A DNA stretch of 13,985 bases from Candidatus Poseidoniaceae archaeon (GTDB lineage Archaea; Thermoplasmatota; Poseidoniia; Poseidoniales; Poseidoniaceae). The stretch lies in assembly GCA_029250305.1 (NCBI GenBank), contig JAQXFM010000338.1:1-13985 (forward strand), written 5' to 3'. This document shows positions 1 to 5,704 of the stretch, piece after piece. Position numbers and translations under genes: made by a program. Under the pieces are notes generated by a model. It ran no database searches, had not been told where the DNA came from, and saw only the letters and a program-made list of their open reading frames with translations. The number at the start of each line of letters is the position of its first letter. Position 1 is the first letter of the stretch.

Positions 1-167
1 AGCATTGCTTTGGCTTGACTTGTGACATCGACCACGATCTGATCTTCAATCAAATGTTCACGCCCGGAGAAGGTACCATAGGGCAATCGGCATTGTTCAA
101 TCTTTTTCCCAATAAGGGCTTTACCAAGACGGTCCGCTGCACGACGGATTTCAGGGCCTTCTGGCAT
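1..167 (-). CDS. nei: Endonuclease VIII/formamidopyrimidine-DNA glycosylase family protein (Nei/Fpg), N-terminal part, cut by left edge
   Basis: Only the first 55 codons are inside the window. The protein opens with MPEGPEIRRAADRLGKALIG, the N-terminal signature of Fpg/Nei DNA glycosylases and especially close to bacterial Nei. In this family Met1 is removed, the exposed proline is the Schiff-base nucleophile for oxidised-base excision and beta/delta lyase cleavage, and the next glutamate is catalytic; both are present. Lys53, in SQAKAM, sits where Nei has its catalytic lysine (Lys52 after Met removal). The H2TH and zinc-finger domains would lie beyond the left edge. The ATG at 167-165 is fixed by the signature, since nothing may precede the proline except Met. 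The gene is divergent from the MBL-fold gene across 81 bp. No Shine-Dalgarno is visible, so a short leader is possible. Family is certain; Nei rather than Fpg is likely. Confidence 0.9.
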   Translation of the reverse strand, partial: MPEGPEIRRAADRLGKALIGKKIEQCRLPYGTFSGREHLIEDQIVVDVTSQAKAM

Positions 168-195
168 GCGTCGGAATCAAATGATGTGCGTATCA

Positions 196-206
196 AGATA
201 TGTATT
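196..206. promoter_or_regulatory. AT-rich box between divergent nei and MBL-fold starts
   Basis: The stretch AGATATGTATT lies near the middle of the 81-bp gap between two divergent start codons (167 on minus, 249 on plus). It is TATA-like in both orientations. An archaeal TATA box about 26 bp from the transcription start would give leaders of roughly 10 nt for nei and 20 nt for the hydrolase. Neither gene has a visible Shine-Dalgarno. Position and composition are seen; promoter function is inferred. Confidence 0.35.
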
Positions 207-248
207 GGCAACCGATGAAAACAAGAGCAAGCACCGATACCGACCACC

Positions 249-1061
249 ATGGCGCAGGAGGTGGTGATGCTTGGAACAGGCAACGCTTTCCTTCCTTATG
301 GCCGGTACCACTCCTTTGCAATGATTGATGGAAAACACATCATTGACTGTCCCCCGACGGCCCTTGCCAGCTTCCGGCGTGAAGGTCATTCAGTCAGCGA
401 CATTGAGACCATCTTCATCACCCATGTTCACGGGGATCACGTGTTCGGTTTCCCTTTCCTTCTTCTCGAACGAACCTACATCTCTGATCGAGCGCATGAA
501 AAGCCGCTCACTGTGGTTGCATCCAAGGGCGTCAAGGAACGGTTGAAACAACTTTGCGACCTCGCTTACCCTGGTAGCCTTGAAACAATTTTTGAGCGAA
601 TACAATGGAGGGAGGAGGCAGATGGTGAACTCGACTGTGGCTTGACGTGGCATCGATTCAAGGTGTATCATGATGAATCAGTGGATCCGTATGGCTACCA
701 TTTCAACAAAGGGAAGGAAGGTGGATTTGTTCACAGCGGCGATTCAGGACCCTGTGAGTTGCTGTATGAGGAAATTGCAGCAACAAGCATGGCAATCCTC
801 GAAATGGGCATTCCAGAATGGGTTGCTTCCGACACTCACCACAAGCCTTCGGACGTCGATGCGCTTGCTAAGACCACACCAAACGTCGAATTCATCATCA
901 CGCATTCGTTCATCGATACGCCGGGATCTGGTTGGGAGCCAACCGTTACCGACACATATCCAATCCACCCTTCGAACGTTCATCATGCCGAAGATGGTCT
1001 TCGAATGAATCGGCATGGAACTTCCTGGCGAGTGAAACTGAAAGAATCAACAAAGAATTAA
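249..1061 (+). CDS. MBL-fold metallo-hydrolase, RNase Z-like
   Basis: This 270-residue protein is a metallo-beta-lactamase-fold hydrolase. The opening VMLGTGNAF strand-turn and the motif THVHGDH (residues 58-64) supply the metal ligands His59, His61, Asp63 and His64. Later ligands are probably His141 (VYHDES), Asp165 (HSGDSG) and His219 (ITHS). The order and the GTGNAF...HSF start resemble the RNase Z/elaC branch rather than true beta-lactamases or glyoxalases. The long flexible exosite arm of canonical tRNase Z is not obvious, so tRNA 3'-processing is possible but unproven; other phosphodiesterase roles are equally open. ATG 249 is the first ATG after an in-frame stop at 216-218. It is divergent from nei, and its 3' end is followed 8 bp later by a strong hairpin terminator, so it is probably monocistronic. 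Confidence 0.85.
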   Translation: MAQEVVMLGTGNAFLPYGRYHSFAMIDGKHIIDCPPTALASFRREGHSVSDIETIFITHVHGDHVFGFPFLLLERTYISDRAHEKPLTVVASKGVKERLKQLCDLAYPGSLETIFERIQWREEADGELDCGLTWHRFKVYHDESVDPYGYHFNKGKEGGFVHSGDSGPCELLYEEIAATSMAILEMGIPEWVASDTHHKPSDVDALAKTTPNVEFIITHSFIDTPGSGWEPTVTDTYPIHPSNVHHAEDGLRMNRHGTSWRVKLKESTKN

Positions 1062-1068
1062 TTTCCGG

Positions 1069-1115
1069 AAAAGGGACAATAATTTGTCCTTTTTAGGAGT
1101 TATTTTTCCCTTTTT
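1069..1115 (+). terminator. Hairpin plus three T-tracts after MBL-fold gene
   Basis: Positions 1069-1079 (AAAAGGGACAA) pair with 1084-1094 (TTGTCCTTTTT) through 11 pairs, one of them G-U, around a 4-nt loop. T-runs follow at 1090-1094, 1103-1107 and 1111-1115. T-tracts are the main termination signal of archaeal RNA polymerase, and the location just after the stop codon at 1061 fits. The stem is A/T-rich at its base, so the T-runs probably matter most. Confidence 0.7.
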
Positions 1116-1134
1116 GACTTAAATGTCCTTCCCC

Positions 1135-1140
1135 TTTATA
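1135..1140 (+). promoter_or_regulatory. Candidate TATA box for orc1/cdc6
   Basis: TTTATA is the best TATA-like element between the terminator and the initiator gene. Transcription would start near 1164, leaving an unusually long leader of about 125 nt before ATG 1292. No closer AT-rich element was found. The assignment is by motif and position only. Confidence 0.4.
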
Positions 1141-1291
1141 GTCTGGAAGGAAAGAAGGATTCTTCAACAAATTGGCATGACGAGTTTGAACGAGTGGGCA
1201 TGCTTATGAGGGGGACTCGGACTCACGCACATTGTCGCGCATCTGCCAATCCGGTAGTTTGACGACCACACGCTGAAACTGAGGAATTATC

Positions 1292-2533
1292 ATGTCTGGA
1301 AACATCTTCGATGACTTCCTTTCGCGAAAAACTCTGTTCGTCGACAAGGAAGTTCTCCGCCACGACTTCCGACCAAAGAACCTCCCACACCGAAAAAGCG
1401 AGATTGAGAAACTCACGTTCAACTTGGTTGAAGCGCTCAACGGACACATACCTTCGAACATGACGCTTTACGGTGTGACGGGCGCTGGAAAAACAGCCGT
1501 TACCTCCTATGTATGCGATGAACTTGAGGCAAAGGGAAGAGAACTCAATCGCCCCGTGCAGAGCATCATGGTCAACTGCCGTCAAATCGATACACAGTAC
1601 CGTGTCCTCAGTCACTTGGGGAATTCCCTTCTTGAGTCACATGAAATCGATGAAATTCCATTCACAGGCTGGCCAACCGATCGAGTGTTTGGCGAACTCG
1701 TCCGTCGTATGGACAAGCGAGGTGGCGTGTTCGTCATCATTCTCGACGAAATCGATCACCTCGTGCGCAAAGCAGGTGACGACCTTCTCTACAACCTCAC
1801 CAGCATTAACGCCTCCTTGAAGACGGCTCGAGCATGTGTCATCGGCATCTCAAACGATCTCAAATTCACAGATTTCCTCGACCCTCGAGTTCGCTCCCGA
1901 CTTGGGCAATCTGATGTTGTGTTCAATCCATACGATGCCATGCAACTTCAGAACATTCTTCGTCAACGCGCTGAGGGTGCGCTCGTTGAGGGTGCTTTGG
2001 ACGACAGCGTGATCGCCCTCTGCGCCGCAATTGCAGCTCAAGAGCACGGCGACGCTCGCTGTGCATTGGATCTGTTGCGTGTGTCAACTGAAAAAGCAGA
2101 GCAATCAGGTGATGAGTGTGTGACCCAGGCCCACGTTCGCATGGCACAACACCAGTTGGAATCCGATCAAATGCATCCAGTGCTTTCCTCACTCCCAAGC
2201 CAACAAAAATTGGTACTCGCTGCAATTCTCTTAAACGAACGAAACGGGTTGAGAAATATCCAGACTGGTGAAGTGTACGATGTCTACGCTCAAGCCTGCC
2301 GCTATGTGAGGCAGAACCCGTTGACTCAACGCCGCGTTTCCGGACTCATCTCAAATTTAGACATGCTTGGTCTCATCACGGCCCGAACGGTCTCTCGTGG
2401 ACGCTACGGCCGAACCAAGGAAATCAACTCGTGCATTCCTCAAAACATCGATGCTGAAGGCATTATGGTGGATTCAGAATCACAAATGAAGGAAGTGTTT
2501 GAGCGACCATATAGGCACCAATCTCGCCTCTGA
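1292..2533 (+). CDS. cdc6: Orc1/Cdc6-type DNA replication initiator (AAA+ ATPase)
   Basis: The protein has 413 residues, normal for archaeal Orc1/Cdc6, which binds origin recognition boxes and loads the MCM helicase. The Walker A motif is GVTGAGKT (61-68), Walker B is ILDEIDHL (150-157), sensor 1 is GISND (185-189), an initiator-type arginine region is LDPRVRSRLG (196-205), and sensor 2 is in EHGDARCALDLLR (251-263). A C-terminal winged helix spans about 298-385, with a recognition-helix region near QRRVSGLISNLDMLGLI and a wing around SRGRYGRTKEIN. ATG 1292 follows an in-frame TGA at 1280-1282 and has GAGGA about 8 nt upstream. The gene is preceded by an AT-rich intergenic region and followed by a membrane-protein gene on the same strand. 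No motif is missing, so it should be an active ATPase. Confidence 0.95.
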   Translation: MSGNIFDDFLSRKTLFVDKEVLRHDFRPKNLPHRKSEIEKLTFNLVEALNGHIPSNMTLYGVTGAGKTAVTSYVCDELEAKGRELNRPVQSIMVNCRQIDTQYRVLSHLGNSLLESHEIDEIPFTGWPTDRVFGELVRRMDKRGGVFVIILDEIDHLVRKAGDDLLYNLTSINASLKTARACVIGISNDLKFTDFLDPRVRSRLGQSDVVFNPYDAMQLQNILRQRAEGALVEGALDDSVIALCAAIAAQEHGDARCALDLLRVSTEKAEQSGDECVTQAHVRMAQHQLESDQMHPVLSSLPSQQKLVLAAILLNERNGLRNIQTGEVYDVYAQACRYVRQNPLTQRRVSGLISNLDMLGLITARTVSRGRYGRTKEINSCIPQNIDAEGIMVDSESQMKEVFERPYRHQSRL

Positions 2534-2570
2534 GATTCAGGTGTTCTTCTCCGTCGCTGATTCGGTGTGC

Positions 2571-2576
2571 TTATAT
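2571..2576 (+). promoter_or_regulatory. TATA-like box upstream of membrane-protein gene
   Basis: TTATAT is centred about 26 bp before the ATG at 2600. This is the distance expected between an archaeal TATA box and the transcription start, so a leaderless or nearly leaderless transcript is possible. However, AGGTGG at 2585-2590 could also act as a Shine-Dalgarno on a transcript starting further upstream. Confidence 0.4.
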
Positions 2577-2599
2577 CCAAAAGGCAGGTGGCGCAATCT

Positions 2600-3166
2600 A
2601 TGAGCAAAGATGAGAACGACGGTTCGAACAGCCTCATGGCCGCAATCACCAACCCTTCGAAGGGAGTTTCGCAATGGTTCATCGCCCTCGGCTTGTGGGG
2701 CATCATGCTAGCAGTTCTCAACATCATGGGACTCGCTCACCCCACCTATCATTGGTCATGGGGCGGTCTTTTCACCTTCGAAACTACCAACGCAGCCTTT
2801 GAGATAAAGCAAGAGGGCATGCAACTCGTTGCATCCGATTTCGTCTTCATTGGACTCTGCGCCGCAATCGCAGGCCTTGGTTTCAAGACCATCGCCGGTG
2901 AAGAAGGTGGCGTTGGAGCATGGGCAAAAGGACTCTTGGTCAACGACACATGGCCAGCACTCGCAGATCCATCCCACAAGGGGTGGTCGATGCTCTTTGC
3001 AGCATGGTGCCTGCTTCTTGGTTTTGCGTTCTACGCATACTACGGCATCGCATACTATGGCTGGACAGACCCAGGTGTGTACTCCGTCAGCATCGCATTG
3101 ATTGCGTTCGGTTTCGCACTCAAAGCATCTGCCAACGCTCCTGAAGGCGATGAAACACTCAACTGA
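2600..3166 (+). CDS. Four-helix integral membrane protein of unknown function
   Basis: This 188-residue protein is not recognised. A charged, Asn/Ser-rich N-terminus (MSKDENDGSN) precedes four hydrophobic segments at about 25-46, 76-98, 128-154 and 158-176. Aromatic residues are dense around helix 3 (FAFYAYYGIAYYGW) and between helices 1 and 2 (YHWSWGG). An acidic tail (PEGDETLN) ends the protein. There are no obvious catalytic or metal-binding motifs and no cleavable signal peptide. The ATG at 2600 is preferred over an upstream in-frame TTG at 2567 because AGGTGG lies about 10 nt before it and a TATA-like box lies about 26 bp before it. The gene follows orc1/cdc6 by 66 bp and overlaps the opposing glycosyltransferase by 8 bp. 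A plain structural or transport role is possible; function unknown. Confidence 0.75.
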   Translation: MSKDENDGSNSLMAAITNPSKGVSQWFIALGLWGIMLAVLNIMGLAHPTYHWSWGGLFTFETTNAAFEIKQEGMQLVASDFVFIGLCAAIAGLGFKTIAGEEGGVGAWAKGLLVNDTWPALADPSHKGWSMLFAAWCLLLGFAFYAYYGIAYYGWTDPGVYSVSIALIAFGFALKASANAPEGDETLN

Positions 3167-4292
3167 GTTTGTCGTCAAATCCCTTGAACAACGGACGGTG
3201 TCCGTTTTTAGATCGAAGGGCGTCAAGCATCCCAAGCAACAATCCTTGCCATAGAGCAATGCTCCAGCGGAAGGTCAAACGACGGATTTTCCATATTTCC
3301 TTCAAGCCAAACGTACCGGCACGCAAGGCGCCTCGATTGACTTCGCCAAGAGGTCCTCTCCACAAGATGAATTCATGAATGACCATGAGGGAAGCCGTCG
3401 AAAGCAGTATTTTGGTTTGCCACCATTGTTGAGCAACGGCCCATGACCAATCACTCATTGTCAGGGCCTTGAATGCAAATGGCAAACCGGAAACAAGGGC
3501 AGAGATCCACAAAGGGAGCACCATCAGGACGAGCGTCGAACTTCCGATGAAATCGAGGCCTGGGCCAATCCGCTTGCGCCGAGGGAAATGGCGAAGGATT
3601 CGCACGTGAGCTCGAGCGTCTCGCTTTCGTTTCCCAAGAAACCGCTTCCGTTCGATTTCTGGAACGTGGTTCACGACTGCACTTGGGGCGTAAATGATGC
3701 TTCCACCAGCCTCGATGAGCCTTAAACTGACTTCCATGTCCTCAGCATGGTACCACTCAGGATTGAATCCCCCGATCGATTGGAGCGAACTTCGTCGAAA
3801 CATCGAACAGGGGCCGTTCGCAAGACTTGTTCTTCGTGGTCTTGCTCTGTATTTGCGAGCAATTTCCATCGAACGAACACGGCTGACAATATCGCCATCG
3901 TGGGCGAAGACGGTGCGTCCGGTGACGGCCACAATGGATTCTCCCTCGGCAATTGGTTTCGTTTCTGTAACCATTGTTTCAATCCAGTCTGGCTCGGGAC
4001 GAACATCGATGTCGGTGATGGCGACCCATTCACCCTTCGCTTCTTCGACCGCCCATTGGCGCCCCGCAGAGAGGCCTTTTGCGGATTGAGTGAGCACTCG
4101 AATCGACGGTTCCCCATCTTCATCTTTCCATTTGAGCAAGCGTTCCGTCGATGCATCCGTTGATCCGTCATCCACTGCAATTATTTCCAGTGGCCTGTAT
4201 GTTTGTGCTTTGAGTGCTTCGAGGCAACCATCCACCCAATCTTCGCCATCCCTCACACACACGGTCACTGAGACCAGGGGGTTGGCGTTCAG
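3159..4292 (-). CDS. Family 2 glycosyltransferase with C-terminal membrane region
   Basis: The GT-A fold of GT2 enzymes is clear: VDDGSTD (about residues 40-46), the metal-binding DID (94-96), and the acceptor-side ED in HAEDMEVSLRL (about 182-192). A hydrophobic segment at about 251-273 and further hydrophobic stretches after it suggest membrane anchoring. The nucleotide-sugar donor and the acceptor cannot be read from sequence. The first ordinary start is GTG 4268, but it would cut into the first strand (PLVSVTVCVRDGEDW). The frame stays open for eight more codons up to a CTG at 4292-4290. That CTG overlaps the stop of the upstream CoaD fusion as CTGA and has GAGGTGAT at ideal spacing. I therefore place the start at CTG (377 residues); 4268 is the fallback. 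The 3' end overlaps the opposing membrane-protein gene by 8 bp. Confidence 0.88.
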   Translation of the reverse strand: MNANPLVSVTVCVRDGEDWVDGCLEALKAQTYRPLEIIAVDDGSTDASTERLLKWKDEDGEPSIRVLTQSAKGLSAGRQWAVEEAKGEWVAITDIDVRPEPDWIETMVTETKPIAEGESIVAVTGRTVFAHDGDIVSRVRSMEIARKYRARPRRTSLANGPCSMFRRSSLQSIGGFNPEWYHAEDMEVSLRLIEAGGSIIYAPSAVVNHVPEIERKRFLGKRKRDARAHVRILRHFPRRKRIGPGLDFIGSSTLVLMVLPLWISALVSGLPFAFKALTMSDWSWAVAQQWWQTKILLSTASLMVIHEFILWRGPLGEVNRGALRAGTFGLKEIWKIRRLTFRWSIALWQGLLLGMLDALRSKNGHRPLFKGFDDKLS

Positions 4293-5311
4293 TCAATCAC
4301 CTCGAAGAGATTGATCAAATTCCTGCAGCGTTCTTTGACAGCAAGTGTCGTGATTTGCATCACAACGCCTGTGCGGGGCTGGCCATACAACACCACGGTG
4401 CCAAGTGGAGCGAAACAGTGGATGACGAGCGGCGCAAGGTCTTCTTCCCCGTCGACCTCAAGCAACAACGGAGCTTCTGCATGGAGCGCATTTTGGAGGG
4501 CAGCGCACAAGGATGGCGTGAGGAGGCCTGGTGGGTTTTCCGCTTGCAATCTGTGTTCGAACGCATCAGGATTTACGAGGTGCTCCGGATCTAATTTCGA
4601 TCGCTTGGTCATGCCATCGATGAGCGCCAAATCGGGGGTGACTCCCATTTCCAGCAGTGTTTTTGTGGTTACATCGCCGACGGCTATGAGGAGATTGACA
4701 TGCGGGGGCATACCGTCCAAGGCAGCGGCCATGGCGACTTCTGGGTCGTTTTCTGGCCCGGCAAAAAGGGTGCCCATCGGCGTTTTCAATTCGGAATCAA
4801 GCGCAGGGGCCATTTTCAGGGTTGATTCACGGAGCGACTTTAGCATCCATGGATGGCCTTCGGGGTCCATCCCTCCATTTCGTATGGCTGAAGAACTGAT
4901 GATGCCGCCTTCGATGCCTTTGAGATGCATCACCTCAATGATTTTCAAAGGTGCGAGCCCATTTGTTTGGCGCTGTTCGTTAATGGCGTGGCACATGCCA
5001 ATGGTCTCAGGCGTGGCGACAATCGAATCAGCTTTGCTGTGCGTTGGAGCAGGACCAAAGGAATCCTCCAGGGCATGCACGGTGATGGCAGAGGCGGGTT
5101 TTGTTGCTGCCCAATCTAAGATGTCACACCGGCGTTGTTCGAAATCAAGCACAAACATCGATTTTTGTTCGGCCATGGCGTCCGTGGTGATATGGACTTC
5201 AACTGCTGTTGCATGTTTGTAGGCCGCCTCCAGAAGCAATCGATGCCCAGCATGAAGTCGATCAAAAGTCCCGCCAACGAGGCAACAGCGGTAGCGTTGC
5301 TCATTGGTCAT
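4289..5311 (-). CDS. coaD: Fused phosphopantetheine adenylyltransferase and GTP-dependent dephospho-CoA kinase (DUF359)
   Basis: Two CoA-pathway enzymes are joined in 340 residues. The N-terminal part (about 5-160) is an archaeal/eukaryotic-type nucleotidyltransferase, with VGGTFDRLHAGH holding the HxGH motif (20-23) and ISSSAIR (138-144) as the ISSTxxR-like motif. It transfers AMP to 4'-phosphopantetheine. The C-terminal part (about 180-335) matches the DUF359 family, shown to be GTP-dependent dephospho-CoA kinase in archaea. Its motifs are GDVTT (212-216), DGMTKR (232-237), NPPGL (259-263), GEEDLA (288-293) and YGQP (309-312). Together they would carry out the last two steps of CoA synthesis in the cytoplasm. 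Fusions of these two domains are known, to my recollection, from Thermoplasma relatives, which supports the lineage. ATG 5311 has no visible Shine-Dalgarno. The gene is followed by the coupled glycosyltransferase. Confidence 0.92.
   Translation of the reverse strand: MTNEQRYRCCLVGGTFDRLHAGHRLLLEAAYKHATAVEVHITTDAMAEQKSMFVLDFEQRRCDILDWAATKPASAITVHALEDSFGPAPTHSKADSIVATPETIGMCHAINEQRQTNGLAPLKIIEVMHLKGIEGGIISSSAIRNGGMDPEGHPWMLKSLRESTLKMAPALDSELKTPMGTLFAGPENDPEVAMAAALDGMPPHVNLLIAVGDVTTKTLLEMGVTPDLALIDGMTKRSKLDPEHLVNPDAFEHRLQAENPPGLLTPSLCAALQNALHAEAPLLLEVDGEEDLAPLVIHCFAPLGTVVLYGQPRTGVVMQITTLAVKERCRNLINLFEVID
4296..4303 (-). promoter_or_regulatory. Strong Shine-Dalgarno that decides the glycosyltransferase start
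   Basis: On the minus strand GAGGTGAT matches eight bases of the canonical Shine-Dalgarno. It lies 3 nt (5 nt from the GAGGTG core) before the CTG at 4292-4290, but about 27 nt before the GTG at 4268. It is embedded in the last codons of the upstream gene (E-V-I-D-stop), which points to translational coupling. Sequence and spacing are seen; function is inferred. Confidence 0.6.
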
Positions 5312-5704
5312 GTGCAGCGGTGGGTGAAGCGGCTCTTTGATTGCATCGCTTTGCAGTCGTCAGTGAGCACGGTTTCGTAAAAGAAAAAGAAAGGCTGTAC
5401 CCCGGCGCGTAACGGCCCATTTCATCGCAAAGCTCGAGGGCCTGACCCAGCGCCAGGGTGTGCTGTCCGGAAGGGTGGTTGTCTCGTGTTCATTCTGACG
5501 TCGCACGAGGACCCATAACCTACCGGTTGGTTTAAGCGCGTTTGCACCGGGAATCATCCCCCGAAGGGTCATCCCAGTCTTCGATTGCGCACCGTACACT
5601 TGGTATCAGACTTCACAGCAATTTCACAGTAGCTCTGCCTGATGTTGCTGGTACGGCAATGCAAACCACCTGCCAACCCTTTTTCAATACATCGTGCAGG
5701 GTGG
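5312..5704. other. 393-bp stretch without a recognised gene
   Basis: This gap lies between the stop of the 838-residue protein gene and the start of the CoaD fusion, both on the minus strand. I see no tRNA, terminator-grade T-run or known RNA motif. On the minus strand one frame is open from 5489 down to a stop at 5301-5303, just inside the CoaD gene. It contains protein-like stretches such as ALELCDEMGRYAPGYSLSF, but has no ATG until codon 24 and stops in the same frame upstream. A second minus frame (5362-5599) is open for 79 codons. Open lengths of this size are expected by chance. The gap may be a decayed gene, a leader or an unrecognised RNA; none is supported. Confidence 0.5.

Noticed and set aside
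1200..1262. A 20-codon open frame in the long orc1/cdc6 leader, with a shorter one at 1177-1209
   Set aside because: Neither has a Shine-Dalgarno, and frames this short arise by chance.
4311..5222. A 303-codon plus-strand open frame
   Set aside because: It is antisense to the CoaD/dephospho-CoA kinase fusion, whose motifs are unambiguous. Its length reflects codon usage of the real gene.
5461..5490. TCCGGAAGGG resembling the GGAA tetraloop of SRP RNA helix 8
   Set aside because: The flanking conserved loop bases (TCAGG before, AGCAG after) are absent, and no matching Alu-type 5' domain is seen in the gap.
5360..5599. A 79-codon minus-strand frame in the gap before the CoaD fusion
   Set aside because: It starts with GTG without a Shine-Dalgarno, is rich in Trp and Arg, matches nothing I recognise and is not longer than chance would allow.
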